Assembly (NCBI RefSeq): GCF_964355755.1
Contig: NC_092678.1
Coordinates: forward strand, 7,908,922-7,972,921
Reading direction: 5' to 3'
From: Antedon mediterranea
Taxonomy: Eukaryota > Echinodermata > Crinoidea > Comatulida > Antedonidae
Length of the DNA: 64,000 nt
In this document: piece by piece, positions 37,145 through 48,057 of the stretch
How the letters are laid out: each line of letters starts with the position of its first letter
Position numbering within the stretch: the first letter of the stretch is position 1
Position numbers and translations under genes: made by a program
The notes under the pieces: model-generated
Database searches by the model: none
What the model saw: only the letters and a program-made list of their open reading frames with translations
What the model was told of the DNA's origin: nothing

Positions 37145-37258
37145 TTCAGATGCTGTTTAATAGATTGTTAAATTGTTGTTACATTAATTTATTTATTGTT
37201 AAATTGTTAACTATGTTTGCTAATGCCTTAAATCAGTATAGCATTAGAGGGGCCTGGA

Positions 37259-38085
37259 TGTTTGGTCCCAAACTAGTTTATATTTAGAAAGGGCGCATTA
37301 TTAAGAAAATGACGTCATTTTAGGACCATGTGAGGAGAGGATGTATGATCACAGCTAGTGACTTTAATTATAGGATATTGACATATATTGTTTAATTTTT
37401 GACATTTACCTGAATTGTTTATGTACTGCAGATAGCGGGTGACTTTGCTATTTTCGGTAAGCTGCATTCCGCTACATTTATTGATCAATAACTCATACAG
37501 ATTTAATGTTATAAGGCCAAGTTCTATTGAGACGCCATTAATTTCGGTTATGTTACCTAGCTAGGCCTAGGCCTATATATATTGATGAGATATGGCTTTG
37601 GCCTGTTGTACCTTAATTTAATCATTTACTAAGTATTAGTATTAATAATTCATTGTTAAAGTTACTGCATTGCATTAAGCACCTGGATACTATAGTTATG
37701 ATAATAATCTTCGCAAAACTTTATAGTTCATGTGATCATTTTAATTGATTTACGTATACAATGTCAATGGCATTTAGGTGTCGCGTCGTTGTAGGAGGAG
37801 TTAACCGCAAGGATTTGTTATTCGTTGCTATGACGACACGGTTTTGCATTTTTAATTAGTTTAAGGGATCGTCTTTTATATTGTTTGTTTTAACTTAAAT
37901 ACAAAACTTTTCAGTTTGACGCTTAAGGAGCCACATACTGTATATTGCTAGACATGCATTTATAGGTCATTGTTATGTTTTGTTTTAGTAATCTGGTTCA
38001 CATTCAAGAAACAGGAATAAAGGAGCACCTTGGGTGTTGGACTTGAATAACGAATATCACTCGATTTATTTTTAGGGCAGTTACA
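37259..38085 (+). repeat. BEL-1 3' LTR
   Basis: 827 bp, partner of 13084-13931, followed directly by the TCCCT target duplication. Confidence 0.92.
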
Positions 38086-38123
38086 TCCCTCAAAGATATT
38101 GCTGCCATCCACAAGTCTAATGT
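38086..38123 (-). pseudogene. SRCR domain exon, 5' part
   Basis: On the minus strand, acceptor ...GTTATGCAG precedes AC ATT AGA CTT GTG, reading IRLVDGSNIFEG. This is the usual first strand of an SRCR domain. It joins in frame to GRVEVYNGTEW at 13083 if BEL-1 and one TCCCT are removed. The exon opens in phase 1, which fits the phase-1 donor of the signal-peptide exon at 42425. Confidence 0.88.
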
Positions 38124-38379
38124 CTGCATAACAACAATTACAACATAAGTTTAAAACATATCTTTACATGTATACTGCTATTAATCCTACTTGAATGTTA
38201 GTAATAGTAGTAGTGATAATATTATTCTGCCCTATACAAATAAGTAAATAAATAGTTTGCGGAAAATGTTTACTGAAGCTTAAAAATAAATTATTATTAT
38301 TACTTAATTACTGCTTATCATCTTTAAATTATCAAGTGCGACAATTAGATAAAATAATAATCGTATATGATACTGTGCA
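38124..38379. other. Intron next to the SRCR exon
   Basis: AT-rich, no feature seen apart from the splice acceptor at its left edge. Confidence 0.5.
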
Positions 38380-41026
38380 ACGAAAATGGAAGGGATATAC
38401 GGCGATCAAAACCAGTCAAATCTTATAAAGTGTGACGTAACAATCGTATGTGATAATACGCAACGAAAAATGGAAGTGATATCCGGCGATGAAAACAGTC
38501 GAATCTTATAAAGTGTGACGTAACAATCGTATGTGATAATACACATACAAAATGGAAGCGATGTCCGGCGATCAAAACCAGTCAAATCTTATAAAGTGGG
38601 ACGTAACAATCGTATGTGATAATACGCAACAAAAATGGAAGTGATATCCGGTGATGAAAACCTGCCGAATCTTATAAATTGTGACGTAACAATCGTATGT
38701 GATACTATGCATACAGAATGGAAGCGATGTCCGGCGATTACAATCAGTCAAATCTTATAAAGTGTGACGTAACAATCGTATGTGATAATACTCATACAAA
38801 ATGGAAGCGATGTCTGGCGATCAAAACCAGTCAAATATTATAAAGTGCGACGTAACAATCGTGTGTGATAATACGCATACAAAATGGAAGCGATGTCCGG
38901 CGATCAAAACCAGTCAAATCTTATAAAGTGGGACGTAACAATCGTATGTTATAATACGCAACAAAAATGGAAGTGATATCCGGCGATGGAAACCTGCCGA
39001 ATCTTATAAATTGTGACGTAACAATCGTATGTGATACTATGCATACAGAATGGAAGCGATGTCCGGCGATTACAATCAGTCAAATCTTATAAAGTGTGAC
39101 GTAACAATCGTATGTGATAATACTCATACAAAATGGAAGTGATGTCTGGCGATCAAAACCAGTCAAATATTATAAAGTGCGACGTAACAATCGTATGTTA
39201 TAATACGCAACAAAAATGGAAGTGATATCCGGCGATGGAAACCTGCCGAATCTTATAAATTGTGACGTAACAATCGTATGTGATACTATGCATACAGAAT
39301 GGAAGCGATGTCCGGCGATTACAATCAGTCAAATCTTATAAAGTGTGACGTAACAATCGTATGTGATAATACTCATACAAAATGGAAGCGATGTCCGGCG
39401 ATCAAAACCAGTCAAATCTTATAAAGTGGGACGTAACAATCGTATGTTATAATACGCAACAAAAATGGAAGTGATATCCGGCGATGGAAACCTGCCGAAT
39501 CTTATAAATTGTGACGTAAAAATCGTATGTGATACTATGCATACAGAATGGAAGCGATGTCCGGCGATTACAATCAGTCAAATCTTATAAAGTGCGACGT
39601 AACAATCGTATGTGATAATACTCATACAAAATGGAAGCGATGTCTGGCGATCAAAACCAGTCAAATCTAATAAAGTGCGACGTAACAATCGTATGTGATA
39701 ATACTCATACAAAATGGAAGCGATGTCTGGCGATCAAAACCAGTCAAATTTTATAAAGTGCGACGTAACAATCGTAGGTGATAATACGCAACGAAAATGG
39801 AAGTGATGTCCGGCGATCAAAACCAGTCAAATCTTATAAAGTGTGACGTAACAATCGTATGTGATAATACGCAACGAAAATGGAAGTAATGTCCGGTGAT
39901 CAAAACCAGTCAAATCTTATAAAATGTGACGTAGCAATCGTATGCGATAATACGCAACGAAAATAGAAGCGATGTCCGTCGATCAAAACTAGTCAAATCT
40001 TATAATGTTTGACGTAACAATCTTATGTGATAATACGCAACAAAAATGGAAGCGATGTCCGTGATCAAAACCAGCCGAATCTTATAAAGTGTGACGTAAC
40101 AATCGTATGTGATAATACGCAACGAAAATGGAAGCGATGTCTGGCGATCAATACCAGTCAAATCTTATAAAGTGCGACGTAACAATCGTATGTGATAATA
40201 CGCAACGAAAATGGAAGCGATGTCCGGCGATCAAAAACAGCCAAATCTTATAAAGTGTGACGTAACAATTGTATGTGATAATACGCAACGAAAAATGGAA
40301 GTGATGTCTGGCGATCAAAACCAGTCAAATATTATAAAGTGCGACGTAACAATCGTATGTGATAATACGCATACAAAATGGAAGCGATGTCCGGCGATCA
40401 AAACCAGTCAAATCTTATAAAGTGGGACGTAACAATCGTATGTTATAATACGCAACAAAAATGGATGTGATATCCGGCGATGGAAACCTGCCGAATCTTA
40501 TAAATTGTGACGTAACAATCGTATGTGATACTATGCATACAGAATGGAAGCGATGTCCGGCGATTACAATCAGTCAAATCTTATAAAGTGCGACGTAACA
40601 ATCGTATGTGATAATACTCATACAAAATGGAAGCGATGTCTGGCGATCAAAACCAGTCAAATCTTATAAAGTGTGACGTAACAATCGTATGTGATAATAC
40701 GCATACAAAATGGAAGCGATGTCTGGCGATCAAAACCAGTCAAATCTTATAAAGTGCGACGTAACAATCGTATGTGATTAATACTCATACAAAATGGAAG
40801 CGATGTCTGGCGATCAAAACCAGTCAAATCTTATAAAGTGCGACGTAACAATCGTAGGTGATAATACGCAACGAAAATGGAAGTGATGTCCGGCGATCAA
40901 AACCAGTCAAATCTTATAAAGTGTGACGTAACAATCGTATGTGATAATACGCAACAAAAATGGAAGTAATGTCCGGCGATCAAAACCAGTAAAATCTTAT
41001 AAAATGTGACGTAGCAATCGTATAAT
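38380..41026. repeat. 83-bp satellite array, about 32 copies
   Basis: Unit: TGTGACGTAACAATCG, then 'tatgtgataatacgcaac', 'aaaatggaagtgatgtccgg', 'cgatcaaaaccagtcaaatc' and 'ttataaag'. Variants distinguished by CATACAAAAT or CAACGAAAAT, and by GAAACCTGCCGAATC, recur as blocks of three or four units (about 250 and 332 bp). That is a higher-order structure. Every unit keeps a TGACGTAA box (CRE/ATF-like). It lies in the first intron of the inferred host gene. ORFs here are by-products of the repeat. Confidence 0.92.
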
Positions 41027-41029
41027 TGA

Positions 41030-41200
41030 ATGTTTTGGATAAAATGTTTTGAATGAAATGTTTTAAAATGAATGTTTTGAATGTAGTGTTTTAAATGAAA
41101 TGTTTTGAATTAAATGTTTTGAACGAAATGTTTTGAACGGAATGGTTTGAATGAAATGTTTTGAATGAAATGTTTTGAATGAAATGTTTGAATTGAATTG
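41030..41200. repeat. 14-bp minisatellite (GAATGAAATGTTTT)n
   Basis: About twelve imperfect copies directly abutting the 83-bp satellite. Confidence 0.85.
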
Positions 41201-42424
41201 AAAAGTCAAACCTTTGGCGGCGCATGTCATTCTTACTCGCGACTTTTTTTCTCAATTTCATATCATTATATATGCCAAGTTGTTTGGAATGGCGTGCGTT
41301 TCTTGGCAGCTATTAGGATAAATTACGTTTATTTGCATATTTCCAAATCCATGTCTGTTTGGATTCTCTGTAAAGGATCCATATTGATGACAGCGTGGAA
41401 AGGAGATGACTAATGACAAATTTACTATTTTAGGTAATCAATAATTTGTATGTGAAATTAAAATTGAAACCTTATCTTTAAAAGTTTCTTGATAAAACAA
41501 ATCTTATCGTCTTAAATGTAAGTCCGTTCCAATACTATTATATACCTTTAAATTATTAAGAAAATGTACCGAGGAAAATTATCTACATTATGGAAATGTG
41601 GAAGCATGGAGGACATATCTCACTTTATATTCAGTTGAGATGCATTGCAATGTATAAGAGAAGAACAAATAAAAACACAAGATTTAATTTAGAATAATGA
41701 GTTAGATGTATAGGAAATATTCTGCACCAATAACAATAATGTTAAAATGTTATATATTCTGGGAACTACAATAATACCTTAAGGTGTTTTGACAAATTTA
41801 TAAAATGATTTAAAACTGCACAGCTCACAGACAGCTTATAAATGCAATATATAGGCCTAGTTTATGTTTTTCTTTTCAGTTGCTGCTCCCCAACATGAGC
41901 AACTTTTTCAAGCTCAGCGCGAATCGTTTCGGTTTGACGCTTGGCGCGCGTGTAAAGTGCTCAGTGTGAACCGGCCTTAAGTGTGTGGATGCATGGAAAG
42001 GTGAACAAAATAGTGCAAAATATTAGTTTATGAACAAATAGGAACAACTCTTGCAATTCAAATTTCACTATTTTTTCTTTAAAAGAAAAACTATTGACAA
42101 CATTAACTAGAGAATTTTATTACACTATAATTAAGATAAAGCTAAAATGCATATTCGAATAATGAAAGTTCATATAAATTGATGTTCATAAAAATGTAAA
42201 ATGTATTTAAATGAACTTACATCACACAATTCAACATATTATTTCTAAAATGTATAGTTCGAAACATTATTCATTTCAATAAAACTAGAATAATAAATGT
42301 TGTAAAATAGGGATGGTTAGACCTTATAACCACAAATTCTGAAAAGATCCATGATTAATATAATGCCCTACAATATTATAATATCTATTAAAAATGATAA
42401 ATATTAAGAGATAAGTAATCATAC
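41201..42424. other. Intron, nothing recognised
   Basis: AT-rich. A 71-codon plus-strand ORF at 41198-41413 has no motif. 'ttggcgcgcgtgtaaagtgctcagtgtgaacc' marks a GC-richer patch near 41940, but I cannot assign it. Confidence 0.4.
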
Positions 42425-42500
42425 CGGAATTTGAACCAACATCAGCACAACTAGAAATCGATAACTCCACCAATAATATTACCACTTTAAAGACAAACAT
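42425..42500 (-). CDS. Signal-peptide exon of the SRCR/LRR host gene
   Basis: Encodes MFVFKVVILLVELSISSC then ADVGSNS: a positively charged start, a hydrophobic core and a small-residue cleavage region, as in secretory signal peptides. It ends TCC G|GTATGA, a phase-1 donor. The next minus-strand exon found (38123) opens in phase 1, and the junction codon would be GAC, followed by IRLVDGS of the SRCR domain. The frame is open further upstream to another ATG at 42570-42572. I prefer the internal Met because it places the hydrophobic stretch at the N-terminus. No promoter elements could be identified. Confidence 0.65.
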
Positions 42501-42975
42501 CTTCTTACGCAATTCAGTACCGTGATGTGCGTAGTAAACTTTATCTCCCAAAGTCATTTCAACGTTTGACATAATAGTGTTTCTTTTAGTATTGTTGCAA
42601 AGAGTTTTAAATAATTAAGATAAATCAGTTCACCAGCTGTATTACTTTGCTTAGTGGTTGATATTAATATTTAATTGTTTTTGTTAAGTAATTACATATA
42701 TAGATTGAAGATAAACAGTAATGAATGTGAATTTACTATTTGTACTATTGATTATTATCTAAGAAAGTGTATAGAAAGGTTTTTTAGAACAAAGGATAAA
42801 TGCAATTATAGGTAACGTAATTGTTTAAGAATGTTTGCAAGAATTTAACATTCTAAATGAGAAAATGAATATAATGGGAATATAACAGGAGTATTAGTTA
42901 GACACTGGTAGTGTGCTAACCCTTATTTACTTATGTATTTTATGCATATAATGCATAATATATGCATATGTATGC

Positions 42976-43020
42976 ACTTGCACTGATGAAGGGCTAGTGT
43001 TGCCCGAAAGCTCTGCTAAC
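42976..43020 (+). ncRNA. Hammerhead-ribozyme-like motif
   Basis: CTGATGA (42983-42989), a GGGC/GCCC stem with a 7-nt loop, GAAA (43006-43009), then GC-TCT-GC that can close a short stem III, followed by TA. This is the order of the hammerhead core. Stem I does not pair locally, so cleavage in cis is doubtful. Such motifs occur in the terminal repeats of Penelope-like elements. No Penelope RT is present here. Confidence 0.4.
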
Positions 43021-43122
43021 TTTTCTGGCTGTTTACTTTATCGTTTTGATTTAGCTTTTCGCTTTTTATTTTTGTATCTCCATTGAGATCCAGCCACTGA
43101 TACCCACAACATTGTCATTTTT

Positions 43123-43939
43123 AGTCGCGTGGAAGCGACTCTATAGTTCACTATGTCGGTCGGTCGGTCTGTCTGTCTGTCTGTCTGTCGCTCTGTCTGT
43201 CGGTCTGTCTGTCGGTCTGTCTGTCGGTCTGTCTGTCTGTCTGTCTGTCGGTCCGGTATCACTATGCGTTTTATCGCTTTCTGACCTTATCTTGATATCA
43301 GTTTAATCTAGCTAGATCAATTTTTCACAGTATATTCCTTATGGCCAGGAATCAATGTGGTTATGTTTTCACGGTGCGCAATAAAAAATTACGCGGTCTA
43401 CGCACGATTTAACGAAATCACGTTTGTAATCATATCTTCACAACCATGAATCACAATTAAATAAAATTTGGTACTCATAAATTTCAGGGCATAAATCATC
43501 ATATGGCAATACAATTACGTGCGTAGCGCATGTAACGCATGCGTACGCGCGCTTAACATTTTCAAAATTTATTTTCGATGAAATAAGAGTACATTTCAGG
43601 CAATTTTAAGCGTTTACAAAATTGCCATGAGTGCGCATATTTTTGCGCGCGCATTGCGCGTTAAATGTTATTGCGCACTCTTTTTGCCCGATTTCTGTTT
43701 TCTTGACTTACTTTTCAACTCGAAATTACGTTATACGAGCACGTCGAAAGTGACAGGCTACGCACGTGTAAATTTAAAAAAAATAAATGTTTTTAAACAT
43801 TTCAACATTTTTAAACATGTTCAGTAATTTCGGTCAGTATAGTTCACTATGTCGGTCGGTCGGTCTCTCTGTCTGTCTGTCTGTCGGTCTGTCGGTCTGT
43901 CTGTCGGTCCGGTATCACTATGCATTGTAGCACGCGACT
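43123..43939. mobile_element. Possible non-autonomous element with (TCTG/TCGG)n at both ends
   Basis: AGTCGCGTG at 43123 is inverted at the right end (CACGCGACT, 43931-43939). Inside each end is 'tatagttcactatgtcggtc', a tetranucleotide array (43153-43252 and 43851-43909) and 'ggtccggtatcactatgc'. The repeats inside are direct while the tips are inverted. The interior is CG-rich for this window (ACGCATGCGTACGCGCGC). No coding capacity. Confidence 0.45.
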
Positions 43940-45185
43940 TAATGGCTGTTGGCCTTGTTTTCAGTAATTTGCCTTTGGATTTATATATATATATATGTAT
44001 ATGAAGAGAGGCACACACCAAACCAAAGAGAGAAAAATGTTTTATTTAGTTTATACTTAATTAATGGGAAACAAGTTGATGAATGTAAGGTCTAGGTTAT
44101 AGACGGAGTTTTACTGAATATTAATAAAAGGATATATCTTTTGGCACATATGGCGTTTCATACGTATACTACTTGACTTGAAACTATTTCAGACAAACAT
44201 CGAAAGAGCCAACTGGTGGACTTACATAAAAAGACAGACTTGGGGCAAGTCTAGTTACACACTTACTATTGACAAAGATCTTATGCCAGATAATAAATTG
44301 TACACAATTTTACTTAAATGCTAATTTTGACATCGTAACTTTCATTAGCCTATAATAACCAGACATGACTTTTGGGAAAAAAAAGCCTGATTCGGAGTCA
44401 TCTCATTCATAAAGAAAAACACAGTTGTTGTTCAGTGTAGAGTAAAAAGGTAATAATTCAATATATAATGCGTTATCATGATCTTTTAGAGTCAAAGTAA
44501 CTAGTTATGTCAACAAATAACAGGGTCGAAATTTGGTCATTTTTCGAAAATGTCCGTGTAGGCCTGTTATAGTAGCCTACAGGGATTTTTTTCAAAAAAA
44601 GCGACTTTTTAAAATTCAATTATATGCAATAATATTGCCATATATGCCCATATATTGCATTATCATCATCTTATAGAGTCATAGTAACTAGTTATGTCAA
44701 CAAATAAAAGGGTCTGAATTTGGTAATTTTTCGAAAACAGAGATTTTTTTAAAAATGGCCAAAATATTGACTATTTAAAATTCAATTATTATGCAATAAT
44801 ATTGCCATATATGCAAATATAGGCCTATTGCGTTATCATCATCTTATAGAGTCATAGTAACTAGTTATGTCATAAAATAAAAGGGTCGAAATTTGGTCAT
44901 TTTTCGAACACTTTCCTGTACTATTATAGTACAGGGATTTATAACTAGTTACTATGATTATAAAGATGATGATAACGCAATATATGTGCATATATGGCAA
45001 CATTATGGCATAATAATTAAATTTTAAAGCAATATATGTGCATATATGGCAATATTATGGCATAATAATTTAATTTTAAAGCAATATATGGGCATATATA
45101 GCGATAATAACGCATAATTATTGAATTTCAAAAAGTCGAAATTTTGGCTTTTTTTAAAAAAATTCAATAATTATGCGATAATATC

Positions 45186-45591
45186 TTTATTTTGTTTTTT
45201 ATTTTTATTTTATTTAATCGAAACCAACAGCGATAATTACCGCCACTAACAGGTTTGATACAAACAAAGCCAGGACTGTTTAAAGCACCTTGATTGGTCC
45301 TAACATTGATCAAGGGCTTCTCTCGTCCAGTGCCCACCTTGACCAGAGGTCTGAGGCAGATACTAGATGCAGGGGCTGCCATAAGAGTCAGCAGTGCTGA
45401 TTTCAAATGCCTAACGGGACCCCAGCTCCGTATACAGCACCCGTTATTCCCAGATGGTCTCTCATCCAAGCTCTAACCAGGCCCAACGTCGCTTAACTTC
45501 GGTGATCTGACGAGAACCGGTTTTTCAACGTGGTAAAGCCGTATATTCAACGTGGTAAAGCCGTATATCAACGTAGTAAAGCCGTATATAT
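45186..45591 (-). mobile_element. 5S rRNA-derived SINE
   Basis: Head: a 5S-like sequence (45428-45543). Body: about 210 bp (CTGGGGTCCCGTTAGGC ... TTGGTTTCGATT). Tail: A-rich (AAATAAAATAAAAATAAA) at 45186-45217. Flanked by ATATC on both sides within a palindrome unit. The first about 21 bases of the 5S head are present three times in tandem. A 5S head with an internal Pol III promoter defines SINE3-type elements; the body may be a Deu-type domain, which I could not confirm. Confidence 0.8.
45428..45543 (-). pseudogene. 5S rRNA-like sequence
   Basis: Minus strand reads TACGGCTTTACCACGTTGAA, ACCGGTTCTCGTCAGATCAC, AAGTTAAGCGACGTTGGGCC (box A and intermediate element) and TGGATGAGAGACCATCTGGG (box C). 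The match to animal 5S rRNA is clear along about 116 nt, with scattered substitutions. It is part of the SINE, not a working rRNA gene. Confidence 0.88.
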
Positions 45592-46945
45592 ATATCGCTA
45601 TATATGCGCATATATTGCTTTGCAACAACGTATAGAGCCATAATACACACTTTTGTCGAAAAATAAAAGGGCCAAAATTTTGCCATTTTCGGAAAAATTC
45701 CTTATATTGCTTTGCAACAACTTATAGATCCAAAATACACACTTTTTGAAAAATAAAAGGGTCGAAATTTGGCAATTTTCGGAAAAATTCGTTTACTATA
45801 GTACAGGGATTTTTTTTTCGAAAAATGCCCAAAATATCTACTTTTTAAAATTCAATAATTATGAAATAATATTGCTATATATGCGCATATATTGCTTTGC
45901 AACAACTTATAGAGCCATAATACCCACTTTTGTCGAAAAATAAAAGGGTCGAAATTTTGCCATTTTCTGAAAAAGGCCGAAAATATCGACTTTTTAAAAT
46001 TCAATAATTATGCGATAATATCGCTATATATGCGCATATATTGCTTTGCAACAACTTATAGAGCCATAATACACACTTTTTTTTGAAAAATAAAAGGGTC
46101 GAAATTTTGCCATTTTCTGAAAAAATGCCCAAAATATTGACTTTTTAAAATTCAATATTTATGCGATAATATCGCTATATATGCGCATATATTGCTTTGC
46201 AACAACGTATAGATCCATAATACACACTTTTGTCGATAAATAAAAGGGTCGAAATTTTGCAATTTTCTGACAAAATCCCTGTATTATATAGTACAGGGAT
46301 TTTTTTGAAAATTGGCCAAAATATCGACTTTTTAAAATTCAATAATTATGCGATAATATCGCTATATATGCGCATATATTGCTTTGCAACAACTTATAGA
46401 GCCATAATACACACTTTTGTTGAAAAATAAAAGGGTCGAAATTTTGCAATTTTCTGTACTGTACTATAGTACAGTGACTTTTTCGAAAATTGCCCAAAAT
46501 ATCGACTTTTTTAAATTTAATAATTATGCGATAATATCGCTATATTTGCGAATATATTGCTTTGCAACAACTTATAGACCCATAATACACATATTTGTCG
46601 AAAAATAAAAGGGTCGACATTTTGCCATTTTCTTAAAAAATCCCTGTACTATAATAGTACAGGGATTTTTTCAGAAAATGGCAAAATGTCGACTATTTAA
46701 AATTCAATTATTATGCAATGATATTGCCATATTATGCACATTATATTGCGTTATCATCATTATAGTCATAGTAACTAGTTATGTCAAAAAATAAAAGCGT
46801 CGAAATTTTGTCATTTTTCGAAAATTTCCGTGTACTATAGTACAGGAATTTTTTCAAAAATGGCCAAAATATCGACTTTTTAAAATTTAATTATTATGCA
46901 ATAATATTGCTATATATGCGCATATATTGTGTTATCATCATCTTA

Positions 46946-47148
46946 AGCCTGTTTTCCTGTCGACGTTATTCGACGCTATCGTCGTTGATCATTAAAGTTC
47001 AACGACGATCGTTTGAAAACGATCAAGTTGAAATGATAATGATAGCGAGTACCTTTTCCTGTAAATCGTTAACATTTCAATGTTTACGCAGAAGATCGCC
47101 GATTATTGTTAACGATAGCATCAAACAACGTCGACAGGAAAACAGGCT
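46946..47148. mobile_element. 203-bp PIF/Harbinger-type MITE
   Basis: Terminal inverted repeats AGCCTGTTTTCCTGTCGACG and its complement, with TTA target duplications (46943-46945 and 47149-47151). Neighbouring array units show the empty site 'atcatcttatagagtcat'. Confidence 0.88.
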
Positions 47149-47649
47149 TTATAGAGTCATGGTAACCAGTTAATTAAAATAAATAAAAGCGTCGAAATTT
47201 GGTCATTTTTTTTTTGTTTTTTTTGGAGATTTTTTTCAAAAATAGCCAAAATATCGACTCTTTAAAATTCAATAATTATGCAATAATGTTACTATATATG
47301 CGCATACGTTGCGTTATTATCATCTTATAGAGTCATAGTAACCAAAAAAATCACCCAAAATATGACGTTTTTTAATTTCATTTAATATGCTCTAATATTG
47401 CTATATATGCATGTATATTTCCATACTTTCCAGACTTTTTCTCAAAAACAGAAAAAGGTCGAAATCGTATACAATTCTGCGCATGTCACTGCAATGTCAA
47501 AATGAGTCGACAATTTTTCGCATGTCAATTTTCGAAAATTTATATACTATAGTAGATGGAATTTTTAAAATTATAATATATAAGACGCATATTACGACAT
47601 TATTATGACATAATTTAATTTTTTAAGTTTAACCTTTTTGTTTTTTTTT

Positions 47650-48057
47650 TGACATAATTGCTTAATATGACTCCATAAGACAATGATACCATAATATTAT
47701 GTGCATATAGTACTATTATATTACCGCTTTTTTTCTTCCAAAGAGGCCTACAAAAGGTCAAACAAAATGTAATATTCGTTACAAAAATCGGACAATAACA
47801 ATATAAGGCTTATACAGTTGAACCTCCCGTAAGCGACCACCCTCGGGACCGGGAAAACTGGCCGCGTACGGGAGGTGACCGCTTACGGGTTATCCGATTA
47901 TAACTTCGATATAGCTTTGATAGGTCTCACGGCAATATCCGATATAATTACAAGTCAATCTGTAAGATTGTATTTAACTCTGATTGAGAAAAGAGTAAGT
48001 GAATATTACAGTTGTCGCAATACATATTGCGCACTTTAATGTAAATTATGTTAAACA
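47650..48057. other. Unassigned DNA with a GC-rich hairpin
   Basis: CCCGTAAGCG at about 47828 is inverted at 47879-47888 (CGCTTACGGG), and ACGGGAGG also pairs with the left arm. The start 'cagttgaacctcccgtaag' resembles the tip of a DNA transposon; a second tip-like sequence is at 50663. No coding region. Confidence 0.4.

Larger units (their letters stand above)
13084..38085 (+). mobile_element. BEL-1, BEL/Pao LTR retrotransposon (outermost of nest)
   Basis: LTRs at 13084-13931 and 37259-38085 start TGTTTGG and end TTACA. The 5-bp target duplication TCCCT lies at 13079-13083 and 38086-38090. Its own sequence is 13084-15481 plus 33309-38085, about 7.2 kb; the rest is a Gypsy element inserted in the protease region. 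The polypurine tract AGAGGGGCCTGG precedes the 3' LTR. Gag, protease, RT, RNase H and integrase are all recognisable but cut by at least five frameshifts. It landed inside the coding SRCR exon of the minus-strand host gene, in antisense orientation. Confidence 0.92.
44430..47640. repeat. Array of ~185-bp units built from palindromes
   Basis: About a dozen diverged units. Each contains AAAAGGGTCGAAATTTTG, a dyad around CTGTACTATAGTACAG, 'gactttttaaaattcaata', GCGATAATATCGC, ATATATGCGCATATAT and 'cttatagagccataatac'. One block (about 44935-45170) is inverted relative to the rest. A SINE (45186-45591) and a MITE (46946-47148) interrupt the array. Small ORFs such as 46230-46430 are read through the repeat and are not genes. 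Confidence 0.8.

Noticed and set aside
40211-40420. 69-codon ORF
   Set aside because: It is read through three satellite units and repeats itself.
38380-41026. CRISPR-like array
   Set aside because: Units are head-to-tail without unique spacers; eukaryotic satellite.
43038-43306. ORFs on both strands rich in TDRQ or SVCL
   Set aside because: They are translations of the (TCTG/TCGG)n microsatellite.
45164-45469. 101-codon minus-strand ORF
   Set aside because: It runs through the SINE head and body; no protein motif.
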